DNA of 62,047 bases from contig NZ_NSEB01000023.1 of the NCBI RefSeq assembly GCF_002734215.1, positions 1 through 62,047 of the forward strand, written 5' to 3'. How positions within the stretch are numbered: the first letter of the stretch is position 1; every line of letters begins with the position of its first letter. Of this stretch, positions 17,415-25,111 are shown piece by piece. The DNA comes from Fredinandcohnia onubensis. Its GTDB lineage: Bacteria; Bacillota; Bacilli; Bacillales; Bacillaceae_L. The notes under the pieces were generated by a model that was not told the DNA's origin, did no database searches, and saw only the letters and a list, made by a program, of their open reading frames with translations. Both the position numbers and the translations under genes were made by a program.

Positions 17415-18347
17415 TCAGGTGCCAACTTTTTTACGAGTCGTTCTCGTTTTTGGTTTGACTGAAGTCGTTTTATCCGTTCCTGTTGGCGCTTCAGGTTTTG
17501 CTTTTGGCTTTGTAGTTCCCGTTGCCTTTGCTTTGCCTTTTGGCGCTGCTGCTTTTTTAGGTGCAGCTGTTTCCTTCGACTTTGTTCGTTCGATACTAGC
17601 TTGTAAGGCACTCATTAAGTCCACCACATTTGTCCTTGGTGCTTCTTTAGAGGTTGTCCCCTCATTATTATTAATTTTCGATTCGATGAGCTCCATGAGA
17701 GCTGTGCGGTATTCATCCTTATACTTTTCAGGATTAAACTCTGTTGTTAATTGGTCAATCAGCATGATGGCAGTATCAAGTTCTTTTTCATTTAGATCCA
17801 CATTTTCTGGGACACCTGGTACCTCGCCTACATTGCGAACTTCGTCAGGATAGTGAATCGTTTCCATGACTAGACTGTTTTTAAAAACTCGGATGATGGC
17901 CATTTGTTGTTTGGAACGTATTGTAATTTCAGCGATTCCGATTTTACCTGATTTTTGGAGAGCCTCACGAAGTAGTGCATAGGCTTTGCTTCCATTTTCA
18001 CCAGGACCCATAAAGTAAGAACGGCTAAAATAGATAGGATCAATTTCTTCGAGCTTCACAAAATCTATGATCTCTACACTTTTATCCTCGTGCTCATCCT
18101 TTAGTTCTTTCAGTTCTTCATCGTTCAAGATGACGAATTTCCCTTTTACATATTCGTAGCCTTTAACAATGTCATCATTTCCTATGTCTTTTTCACAATT
18201 CGGGCAGGTTTTCTCATATTGAATGGGGGTATTGCATTCTTTATGAAGATTTCTAAGTTTGACATCCTTGTCTTCAGTTGCCGAGAAAAGCTTTATTGGA
18301 ATATTGACGAGACCAAAGCTAATTGAGCCCTTCCACATCGTATGCAT
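17415..18347 (-). CDS. ku: Ku end-binding protein of bacterial NHEJ
   Basis: This 310-residue DNA end-binding protein forms a ring around double-strand ends and recruits LigD. It starts MWKGSISFGLVNIP after three residues, the usual bacterial Ku opening, and contains the cysteine cluster C-x(11)-C-P-N-C around residues 40-55. The conserved core runs to about residue 250. The last 60 residues are a Lys/Ala/Pro/Thr-rich tail of the type used by some bacterial Ku proteins for DNA binding. It is the first gene of a two-gene operon with ligD. A sigma-G-type promoter is possible but I could not place one. Confidence 0.95.
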   Translation of the reverse strand: MHTMWKGSISFGLVNIPIKLFSATEDKDVKLRNLHKECNTPIQYEKTCPNCEKDIGNDDIVKGYEYVKGKFVILNDEELKELKDEHEDKSVEIIDFVKLEEIDPIYFSRSYFMGPGENGSKAYALLREALQKSGKIGIAEITIRSKQQMAIIRVFKNSLVMETIHYPDEVRNVGEVPGVPENVDLNEKELDTAIMLIDQLTTEFNPEKYKDEYRTALMELIESKINNNEGTTSKEAPRTNVVDLMSALQASIERTKSKETAAPKKAAAPKGKAKATGTTKPKAKPEAPTGTDKTTSVKPKTRTTRKKVGT

Positions 18348-18712
18348 ATGATTTCCTACTTTCCTTTTTTACTACTATTGTTTCCTTTAAATGGGGAAGG
18401 AATGTTGGTAATAATACCCTCACATTCATTCGTGAAATAAATTTCATAAAAAAGTATTATTTACCCCCTCAAAAATAATACCGAAGACGTAAACTGTAAA
18501 TGAGTCAAACATTACAAAAACAGAAGTGGATGTAACGGAAAAGAAATATATGTTACAGAGCTTGTCACCATTACTATAAAAGAATAGTCTTTCGTATTAG
18601 TTCTTTTGTAATATTTTCGGTTGAGGCATTCCAATGTGAAAAATTGTTATTGAATCTCACTTCAGTATCTTGCTACTATTAACAGATAGTAAAGAGAATT
18701 GAGGTGAAACAG
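18348..18712. other. Divergent regulatory region between ku and sigI
   Basis: This 365-base AT-rich gap contains the sigma-I-like promoter at 18463-18485 and must hold the ku promoter. I see no gene or known riboswitch. The long distance from the sigma-I-like promoter to sigI would leave a leader of over 200 bases. Confidence 0.4.
18463..18485 (+). promoter_or_regulatory. Sigma-I-type promoter upstream of sigI
   Basis: ACCCCC (18463-18468) and CGAA (18482-18485) are separated by 13 bases, with an AAAA run just after the first element. This resembles the ACCCCC / CGAA pattern described for Bacillus sigma-I promoters and would make sigI-rsgI autoregulated. The match is from memory. Confidence 0.5.
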
Positions 18713-19456
18713 GTGCTTAGTCTTTTATTTAAAATTGGAAAACGAAAAAGCACTCTGGAAGAAACCGTTATCGAGATTCAAAATGGAAATCAACAACTAC
18801 AAAATAAACTAATTGATGACTATAAACCTTTTATTGCGAAAAATGTTTCTGCTGTTTGTAAACGATATATAAATGAATCGGACGATGAATTCAGTATCGG
18901 ACTTATTGCATTTAATGAGGCCATTGAAAAATACTCGAAGGAAAAGGGGAGCTCCTTTTTATCGTTTAGTGAACTCCTCATTAAACGACGAGTGATTGAC
19001 TACATTCGTAAAGAAGCACGAGTACGCAATATTAATTTTATCTCTAATGGTGAAACGGATGAGGAAGGCGCACAAACAAAGCTCGAGGCTCATCTATCTG
19101 TTGACGATTATCAAAGGAAAGTGGAGCAAGAACAGAGAAAAGAGGAAATTCTCCATTTTCATCAGGTATTGCAGGAATTTGGTTTGTCTTTTCAAGAGCT
19201 CCTTGAAATTTCGCCAAAACATGCAGATGCTAGACAAAATGCTATTATGGTATCAAAGGCCGTTGTAGAAAATGAAGAGCTGATGAAGACGCTAATTGAA
19301 AAGAAGCACCTTCCAATTAAGCAGCTTGAATCGAAGGTCTCAGTCAGTCGTAAAACGATAGAGAGAAATCGAAAATACATTATTGCAATGGCGATCATAT
19401 TATCTAGCGACTATGTTTATTTAAAAGATTATCTAAAAGGGGTGCTCGAGAGTTGA
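18713..19456 (+). CDS. sigI: RNA polymerase sigma factor SigI
   Basis: This sigma factor of about 247 residues is of the SigI group, associated with heat and envelope stress in Bacillus. The region-2 segment is visible as RYINESDDEFSIGLIAFNEAIEKYSKEKGSSFLSFSELLIKRRVIDYIRKE, the core-binding and -10 recognition part. The second helix-turn-helix lies in the last 60 residues (PIKQLESKVSVSRKTIERNRKYI). I choose the GTG at 18713 because GAGGTG sits five bases before it; the GTG at 18704 has a poor site. The stop overlaps the start of rsgI (TTGA), so the two are co-translated. Confidence 0.9.
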   Translation: MLSLLFKIGKRKSTLEETVIEIQNGNQQLQNKLIDDYKPFIAKNVSAVCKRYINESDDEFSIGLIAFNEAIEKYSKEKGSSFLSFSELLIKRRVIDYIRKEARVRNINFISNGETDEEGAQTKLEAHLSVDDYQRKVEQEQRKEEILHFHQVLQEFGLSFQELLEISPKHADARQNAIMVSKAVVENEELMKTLIEKKHLPIKQLESKVSVSRKTIERNRKYIIAMAIILSSDYVYLKDYLKGVLES

Positions 19457-20487
19457 AAAAGGGGATCGTTATGGATGTGAACGATGATTATGTTACGATG
19501 CTAACCCCTGATGGTGAGTTCGTAAAGGCCAAACATACAAAAACGAGCTATGAAATTGGCGAAGAAATAACCTGTTTTCCGATCGACGAACGGGTAAGGA
19601 ATGTTTCAAAGCCGCGGTTTTTTCAGGTAAGGAAATGGCGTTATGCGGTAGCAAGTTCTTTAGTTGCAATTTTATTTTTATCTTTATTTATACCTTTTTC
19701 ATCGCGTGATGAAGTGTATGCATACATGTCCATTGATATCAATCCAAGCTTTGAAGTTGGATTAGATGAAAACCTACAAGTCATAAGCATAGAAGCTCTT
19801 AATGACGAGGCGAAAAAACTGCTTGAATCCATTCCAGATTGGAAAAATAGCACGTTAGATTCAATCACAGAAAAGATCATTGAAAATAGTAAAGATAGCG
19901 GTTATCTTAAGGGCGGTAAGCAAGTTTTAATTACCACAGTTGTGACGGATTCACATAATACAGATGTAGACCGTGAACTTGAGCAAGGTATTGAAGAAAT
20001 AAAAGAAGAATATAAAAAGGAACAAATAGCAGTTACCTCGATAACTAGTACGGTTGAAACAAGGAAGGCCGCACAAGAAAAGGGGATTTCAACGGGGAAA
20101 CTGCTAATTGAAGAAGATAAGGTTCCTAAACCAGTAGAAGAACAGAAGGCTCAGCCTGCCCGACAAGAGAAAGAGAATCAACAGGAAAAGGCCGTTGAGC
20201 AAAAAGAGATAAACGAATTTAGGAACAATCAAAAACAAAAGGCTGAAGAAGTTCAGGAAGAACTTAAAGAGAAAAAAGAACAGATAAAAGAAAAAGTCAA
20301 AAACAATATTGAAAACTCCAATATGCCAGCCCACTTAAAAGAAGAAAAAATAGAGAAAATTGAAGAGAAGTGGGAAAAGAAGCAGCAGAAGCAGGAAGAA
20401 AAGGAACGGAAAAAAGAAGAGAGAGAACAAAGAAAAGAAAACAATAATCGTGGAAAAGACAGAAATCACGATCATGACGATGATTAA
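19453..20487 (+). CDS. rsgI: Anti-sigma factor RsgI
   Basis: This 344-residue single-span membrane protein holds SigI inactive. The cytoplasmic N-terminal domain (residues 1-55) binds the sigma factor, and a hydrophobic helix spans about 62-82. The start of the outer region carries the family motif YMSIDINPSFEVGLD (about 91-105). The remaining 120 or so residues are an extremely charged Glu/Lys/Gln coiled-coil ending in HDHDDD. No carbohydrate-binding or hydrolase domain is present, unlike clostridial RsgI proteins. The start is TTG, overlapping the sigI stop. A terminator follows directly. Confidence 0.9.
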   Translation: MKKGIVMDVNDDYVTMLTPDGEFVKAKHTKTSYEIGEEITCFPIDERVRNVSKPRFFQVRKWRYAVASSLVAILFLSLFIPFSSRDEVYAYMSIDINPSFEVGLDENLQVISIEALNDEAKKLLESIPDWKNSTLDSITEKIIENSKDSGYLKGGKQVLITTVVTDSHNTDVDRELEQGIEEIKEEYKKEQIAVTSITSTVETRKAAQEKGISTGKLLIEEDKVPKPVEEQKAQPARQEKENQQEKAVEQKEINEFRNNQKQKAEEVQEELKEKKEQIKEKVKNNIENSNMPAHLKEEKIEKIEEKWEKKQQKQEEKERKKEEREQRKENNNRGKDRNHDHDDD

Positions 20488-20513
20488 GCCGAGGCATATG
20501 CGCCTCGGCTTTC
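20488..20513 (+). terminator. Terminator of sigI-rsgI
   Basis: GCCGAGGC pairs with GCCTCGGC around ATATGC and is followed by TTT, immediately after the stop codon. Confidence 0.85.
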
Positions 20514-20533
20514 GTCCATTTTATGAAGTTTTT

Positions 20534-20728
20534 TTATTCTCCGCCTCTTAATTGGTGTTGTGCTTGGGAAACAAGGCGTTTTGTAATTTCGCCACCTACA
20601 GAACCATTTGATCGTGACGCTGTATCTGAACCAAGCTTAACACCGAATTCTTGGGCAATTTCAAACTTTATTTGATCTAAAGCCTGTTCAATTCCAGGAA
20701 CAAGCAATTTATTACTACTTCTAGCCAT
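20534..20728 (-). CDS. Alpha/beta-type small acid-soluble spore protein
   Basis: This 64-residue protein coats and protects spore DNA. It has the alpha/beta SASP signature in two parts. The first, [15 protein letters not shown] (about 21-35), contains the Glu-Phe/Gly region cleaved by the germination protease; the second, [16 protein letters not shown] (about 39-54), is the conserved DNA-binding helix. A good AAAGGAG site precedes the ATG. A sigma-G-like promoter is visible at 20778-20806. It is monocistronic and convergent with rsgI. Confidence 0.95.
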   Translation of the reverse strand: MARSSNKLLVPGIEQALDQIKFEIAQEFGVKLGSDTASRSNGSVGGEITKRLVSQAQHQLRGGE

Positions 20729-20777
20729 TTAAATCACTCCTTTATAATTATCAACAACGTTTAATTCGTTGTATGTT

Positions 20778-20806
20778 TAGTATGAGAATATAATTAATTT
20801 CAATAC
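20778..20806 (-). promoter_or_regulatory. Sigma-G-like promoter of the spore-protein gene
   Basis: On the minus strand GTATT (-35) and CATACTA (-10, matching CATnnTA) are separated by 17 bases, about 50 bases before the start codon. This is the pattern expected of forespore sigma-G promoters driving SASP genes. Confidence 0.5.
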
Positions 20807-20959
20807 TGGAAATGCATACTAATAAGTAACGAAAAACGATTAAGAATAAAGCATTTAAAAGAAGACCATTCGGTTTACACAAAAAAGACTTTTAATATGG
20901 TAAATAATTCTTTAATATAGAGGAATAGATTTCGCAATTAGGTTAGGGTGAAAGAAAAA

Positions 20960-22309
20960 ATGTGGAAAAAGCTAAATTTATATTTCAATGATCTATCTCC
21001 AGCTCAATTAATTTTTGCATTCTATCTATTGGCTGTTACGATTTCAGTTATATTACTTAGTCTTCCTTTTGCTATCAAGGAAGGGGTAGAGGTGGCCTTC
21101 ATTGATACGTTATTTACAGCTGCAAGTGCAGTAAGTGTAACAGGATTAAGTGTATTCTCAGTCAAAGATACATATACCGTTTCTGGTATTTTTATTTTGA
21201 TTTTCGTTCTACAGGTTGGCGGAATTGGAATAATGACAATGGGGACCTTCATTTGGTTATTATTTCGTCGGAAAATTGGACTTCGTGAACGACGATTAAT
21301 TATGGTTGATCAGAATCAATCACAGCTATCAGGTTTAGTGAATCTGCTTAAACAAATTATTATTATTATGGTTATTATTGAGTTCTTTGGCAGTTTGATC
21401 TTAGGTCTTTATTTTATGCAGTTTTTTGATACTTGGCAGGCAGCCTTCATTCATGGTATTTTTGCCGCTGTTAGTGCCACCACGAATGCAGGATTTGATA
21501 TTACAGGGACCTCTTTAGTGCCGTATGCGAACGATTATTTCGTCCAATTTATTACGATTATATTGATCATTTTAGGTGCAATTGGTTTTCCGGTATTAGT
21601 CGAAATCAAAGATTTTCTTTTTCAAAAGAAAGGAAGATATCGTTTTTCACTATTCACGAAGCTTACGACAGTTACATTTTTATCATTAGTTGTTTTTGGT
21701 ACGTTGATGATTTTACTATTGGAATCCAACCATTTCTTTAAAGGGATGGACTGGCATGAAACCTTCTTCTATTCCTTATTTCAATCCACAACAACAAGAA
21801 GTGCTGGTCTTGCAACGATGGATGTAAATCAATTTTCAGAGCCTACATTGTTGTTTTTAGGTGCCATGATGTTTATCGGAGCTTCACCTAGTTCTGTTGG
21901 TGGAGGAATTCGTACTACGACATTTGCGATAAATATATTGTTTTTATATCACTTTGCAAGAGGAAACAAAAATATTAAAATCTTCAAACGTGAAATCCAT
22001 GAAGATGATATTAGAAAATCACTTATAGTCACGATTTTTGCTTTTTTTACTTGCTTTATCTCTGTATTTTTATTAACGATTACTGAGGATTTTACATTTA
22101 TGGAAATTTTCTTTGAGGTAGCATCTGCGTTCGGTACATGTGGTCTATCGATGGGAATTACCCCTGATTTAAGTAATTTTGGAAAAATCCTTATTATGTT
22201 ATTAATGTTTATCGGTCGGGTTGGTATCCTGAACTTTATCTTCATTATCGGAAAGAAAGGAAAGGATGCAAATTACCATTACCCAAAAGAAAGACTAATA
22301 ATTGGATAA
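20960..22309 (+). CDS. Potassium uptake channel subunit (TrkH/KtrB/KtrD family)
   Basis: This membrane protein of about 449 residues has the four membrane-pore-membrane repeats of Ktr/Trk potassium channels. The four selectivity-filter glycines are visible in SVTGLSVF, TTNAGFDI, TRSAGLATM and FGTCGLSMG. The N-terminus KLNLYFNDLSPAQLIF fits KtrB/KtrD of Bacillus. I use the ATG at 20960, which has AGGGTG at a good distance; a GTG at 20948 is possible. No gene for the cytoplasmic gating ring (KtrA/KtrC) is adjacent, which is normal for KtrD. It therefore probably uses a ring encoded elsewhere. Confidence 0.88.
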   Translation: MWKKLNLYFNDLSPAQLIFAFYLLAVTISVILLSLPFAIKEGVEVAFIDTLFTAASAVSVTGLSVFSVKDTYTVSGIFILIFVLQVGGIGIMTMGTFIWLLFRRKIGLRERRLIMVDQNQSQLSGLVNLLKQIIIIMVIIEFFGSLILGLYFMQFFDTWQAAFIHGIFAAVSATTNAGFDITGTSLVPYANDYFVQFITIILIILGAIGFPVLVEIKDFLFQKKGRYRFSLFTKLTTVTFLSLVVFGTLMILLLESNHFFKGMDWHETFFYSLFQSTTTRSAGLATMDVNQFSEPTLLFLGAMMFIGASPSSVGGGIRTTTFAINILFLYHFARGNKNIKIFKREIHEDDIRKSLIVTIFAFFTCFISVFLLTITEDFTFMEIFFEVASAFGTCGLSMGITPDLSNFGKILIMLLMFIGRVGILNFIFIIGKKGKDANYHYPKERLIIG

Positions 22310-22312
22310 TAC

Positions 22313-22341
22313 AAAAGAGCACCCGATTTGGGTGCTCTTTT
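22313..22341 (+). terminator. Terminator after the potassium channel gene
   Basis: AAAAGAGCACCC and GGGTGCTCTTTT pair around a five-base loop, giving a stem that can act in either direction. Confidence 0.88.
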
Positions 22342-22345
22342 GCAA

Positions 22346-22458
22346 ATGTCTAGCACCAGGCGCCATCTGCTCGAGGTCACAAGCCAATCGCTACTGAAGG
22401 CAAAAAGAGCCTTCTCCCAGCGCTTCTCTTGTGCTTGTCGCAGATATGCGGGCACCTT
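22346..22458. repeat. Bacillaceae dispersed repeat (GTCTAGC...CTCGAGGTCACAAGCC type)
   Basis: A GC-richer segment beginning GTCTAGCACCAGGCGCC, with CTCGAGGTCACAAGCCAATC and a later CTTGTGCTTGTCGC, matches my recollection of a short non-coding repeat scattered through intergenic regions of many Bacillus-related genomes. It contains internal dyads (CACAAGC/GCTTGTG, GAAGGC/GCCTTC) and fills the convergent gap between two genes. Its base composition is clearly different from its neighbours. Confidence 0.55.
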
Positions 22459-22470
22459 ATACTTTTCTAA

Positions 22471-22827
22471 TTAGTCGTTTCCGTAGCTAGTGTCTTGTGA
22501 TGGGTGCATGAATGGAACACCTTTAGGTTGTTTTTTACTTTCAAGCAATTCTCGATTTTCGGCTGTATTCCAGCCGATATCATTTGTTGGATGCACCCAT
22601 TGGTCACCGGCCATTATTTCTGGATCCACTTCATCGCTCCAATTATTCAATGGAGAATTGGAGGAGTCATACAAGCTATCGCCTATAACCACTCCATGCT
22701 CATTTACAAATGGTTCCTCCATTTTAATTCCGGTACCTTTAAAGGATGGTGCGGAAATTTGATGGGGCATCGTTTCATCTAAAATTGGTGATTCGATCTC
22801 TTCTGATTGTTTTTTCTTTTTTGTCAA
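22471..22827 (-). CDS. Hypothetical protein, possibly DUF3905 family
   Basis: This protein of about 118 residues is soluble and acidic. I place the start at the TTG at 22827, because GAGGTG lies nine bases before it and the residues upstream in the longer frame (from 22938) look untranslated. Distinctive conserved-looking blocks are APSFKGTGIKMEEPFVNEHG, NSPLNNW, and DPEIMAGDQWVHPTNDIGWN. From memory these resemble a Bacillus family labelled DUF3905, whose function is unknown. There is no signal peptide or membrane segment. It is divergent from a second small gene at 22972. Confidence 0.6.
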   Translation of the reverse strand: MTKKKKQSEEIESPILDETMPHQISAPSFKGTGIKMEEPFVNEHGVVIGDSLYDSSNSPLNNWSDEVDPEIMAGDQWVHPTNDIGWNTAENRELLESKKQPKGVPFMHPSQDTSYGND

Positions 22828-22971
22828 TCTTACACACCTCACATATCCATTTTCTATAGTGTTTGCAACAACCAGAAATTTATAAAATGGAGAGTTTATC
22901 AAGAGGTGTATTTTACCATTTATGTAGATACCATTCATGGTGAAAACTACAGATGAAAAGGGGGTAAAAAC

Positions 22972-23127
22972 ATGAAACGTAAGGTGAAATTTGACGCAGC
23001 GAGAAAGAGTAATTTTACACCAAAAGAAAGTATGCCTGATACAGAATTTTCAGCAGAAGCAGATTATGAAAACCCAATGAAGGGTGCAAATCGTAATTCG
23101 AAAAAAGGAAACAGCACTGGCGAATAA
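22972..23127 (+). CDS. Small hydrophilic hypothetical protein
   Basis: This 51-residue frame has a GGGGG ribosome site seven bases before its ATG. It is rich in Lys, Asn, Ser and Glu, with no hydrophobic segment, and ends GNSTGE. Size and composition resemble minor spore or small acid-soluble proteins of Bacillus, but I do not recognise the family. It ends just before a shared bidirectional terminator. Confidence 0.6.
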   Translation: MKRKVKFDAARKSNFTPKESMPDTEFSAEADYENPMKGANRNSKKGNSTGE

Positions 23128-23130
23128 GAA

Positions 23131-23158
23131 AAAGAGTCAGCCGCGCTGACTCTTTCTT
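23131..23158. terminator. Bidirectional terminator
   Basis: AAAGAGTCAGC and GCTGACTCTTT form an 11-base-pair stem around three bases, between convergent genes ending at 23127 and 23158, with A and T runs on the two sides. Confidence 0.88.
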
Positions 23159-24903
23159 TACGAAACTTTTCGGGAAAAGACTTTTGCTTGTCTTTCAATT
23201 GGCTCAAAATAAACGAGCAAATACGTATCTTGTAATTTAATTTCTCCCGTTTGTTTATAAGTCTCAAGATCAAATGGAATTTTTTCGACAACTGTATGCT
23301 TGTACAAATCTTTTTCTTGAAGCTTCAGTTTGCTAAATTCCTCACCCAAGGCATTCGGGTCTTCCACGATCTCCTGATAGAAGGTTGCCCGATCTTGTTT
23401 ACTCACAAGGTCCTCCCACCAAGGCTTCCGTGGCTTGTATTTTTGATTTCTTAAATAATCATATTTCATGATAGCTTCGATAACTGGAAGCTGATGTTGG
23501 TTTGTCGCTTGTAAAAATTCATACAGACGCTTGAATAAATCCTCTAACTGGTGACCAATTCGAGACCATCCACGCTCGTCCCAATACGTGCCAAAGTCTT
23601 GGAAGAAATCAAATGGTGTCTCAAAACTATGAGTAACCAAAAACTCCACGGTCTCGTTCATTCGATGGTCATTCCAATACTTTTCGAGAACATCCTCAAC
23701 CTGTTTAATTCTTGTTATATCCTCAAAACCCAAAACATTATTTCCTAGAATCTCATAAGGCGAGTGATCCATATAGATATAATCATGCTGTGCAGCAGTG
23801 ATTCGAACCCCTGTCCCACGAAGCATTTTTAAAAAGCCAAGCTGAAGCTCCTCTGGACGCATTTCAAACACATCATTAAATGTTTTTCGGAAGGATTGGT
23901 AATTTTCCTCAGGTAGACCGGCAATCAAATCTAAATGCTGATCGATTTTTCCGCCTTCTTTTACCATCATTACGGTCCGCTGAAGCTTTGCAAAGTTTTG
24001 CTTACGTTTAACCAATTCATTTGTTAGGTCATTTGTAGATTGAACCCCAATTTCAAATCGGAACAGCCCAACAGGTGCATTTTTATTTAAAAAGTCAATG
24101 ACTTCAGGTCTCATGATGTCTGCTGTAATTTCAAACTGGAAAACAGTACCTGGACGGTGTTCATCAATTAAGAACTGGAACATTTCCATCGCATAGCTTC
24201 GGCTAATATTAAAGGTGCGGTCAACGAATTTAATAGTTTTAGCACCATGGTCCATTAAGAAACGAATGTCGTCTTTGACTTTTTCACGATCAAAATAGCG
24301 CACTCCAACTTCAATCGAGGAAAGGCAAAATTGGCAATTAAATGGACAACCACGACTTGTCTCAATGTATGTCACGCGTTTTGATAACTGTTCGAGGTCC
24401 TCTTCAAACCGAAATGGTGAAGGTAAATCCTTAAGATTGAGCTTATTTCGTTGTGGATTGATTTTCAATCGATCTTCTTTACGGAAAGCGACACCACTGA
24501 TGTCATCTTTACTTTCATTATCACGAATCGCAGTGAGTAGATCCTTAAAGGTTTCTTCCCCTTCACCCACGACAATATAATCAACCTCTGGGATGCGCTC
24601 AAGCCATTCGTGAACGTCATAAGTCACCTCAGGGCCGCCAAGGATGATGACTAGCTCCGGATTTATTTTTTTAAGCATTTTAATGACTTTAATGGTTTCT
24701 TCAATGTTCCAAATGTAACAGCTAAAGCCGATAACATCCGGCTTTTTTCGATACAAGTCAGTAACGATGTTCATTGCTGGATCCTTAATTGTATATTCCG
24801 CAAGTGTAACATCAAATTCAGGTGCCGCAAAAGCCTTTAAATACCGAATGGACAGGCTTGTATGGATATACTTTGCATTTAACGTACTAACAACAATATT
24901 CAT
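23158..24903 (-). CDS. B12-binding-domain radical SAM protein
   Basis: This 581-residue enzyme has an N-terminal cobalamin-binding-like Rossmann domain (residues 1-130, with GFSCYIWNIEET and ILGGPEVTYD). The radical SAM domain has its cluster cysteines at about 186, 190 and 193 (GCPFNCQFC), and a C-terminal domain of the DUF4080 type follows. I start at 24903, where AAGGAG precedes MNIVVSTLNAKYIHTSL; the longer frame lacks a site. Related proteins carry out methylations or rearrangements on unknown substrates. No substrate or pathway gene lies beside it, so the reaction cannot be inferred. Confidence 0.85.
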   Translation of the reverse strand: MNIVVSTLNAKYIHTSLSIRYLKAFAAPEFDVTLAEYTIKDPAMNIVTDLYRKKPDVIGFSCYIWNIEETIKVIKMLKKINPELVIILGGPEVTYDVHEWLERIPEVDYIVVGEGEETFKDLLTAIRDNESKDDISGVAFRKEDRLKINPQRNKLNLKDLPSPFRFEEDLEQLSKRVTYIETSRGCPFNCQFCLSSIEVGVRYFDREKVKDDIRFLMDHGAKTIKFVDRTFNISRSYAMEMFQFLIDEHRPGTVFQFEITADIMRPEVIDFLNKNAPVGLFRFEIGVQSTNDLTNELVKRKQNFAKLQRTVMMVKEGGKIDQHLDLIAGLPEENYQSFRKTFNDVFEMRPEELQLGFLKMLRGTGVRITAAQHDYIYMDHSPYEILGNNVLGFEDITRIKQVEDVLEKYWNDHRMNETVEFLVTHSFETPFDFFQDFGTYWDERGWSRIGHQLEDLFKRLYEFLQATNQHQLPVIEAIMKYDYLRNQKYKPRKPWWEDLVSKQDRATFYQEIVEDPNALGEEFSKLKLQEKDLYKHTVVEKIPFDLETYKQTGEIKLQDTYLLVYFEPIERQAKVFSRKVS

Positions 24904-25033
24904 TCTCTTGCTCCTTATTAAAAACACTATGATTAACTTATTTATTTTACCACAGGAGGCTATTTGCACCAAATACAAGTGAATATTCCTTTGTTTAATT
25001 CTCAGAATTCATTCCAAAGTCCGACAATTTCTA

Positions 25034-25070
25034 CTATAATAAAGAATAGTGAAACAGGGATTTTGTCGAA
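25034..25070 (+). promoter_or_regulatory. Promoter -10 and possible Spo0A box before the chemoreceptor gene
   Basis: TATAAT (25034-25039) lies in a plausible promoter, and TTTTGTCGAA (25061-25070) contains a full TTGTCGAA octamer downstream of it. A Spo0A box in this position would repress the gene. The binding is inference. Confidence 0.4.
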
Positions 25071-25111
25071 ATATCTAAAATAGAGAAACGCAGTAAGCGG
25101 GGGGTAGGCAA

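Noticed and set aside
17411-17611. A Gln/Arg/Lys-rich frame opposite the sense frame of the Ku tail
   Set aside because: It is another frame of the low-complexity Lys/Ala/Pro tail of ku; no start signal and no independent evidence.
20104-20497. Phe/Leu-rich frames on the strand opposite rsgI
   Set aside because: They are mirror images of the Glu/Lys-rich coiled coil of RsgI and only look like membrane proteins.
25001-25027. Sigma-D promoter for the chemoreceptor gene
   Set aside because: TCCGACAA resembles the -10 element but there is no TAAA at the required 15-base distance.
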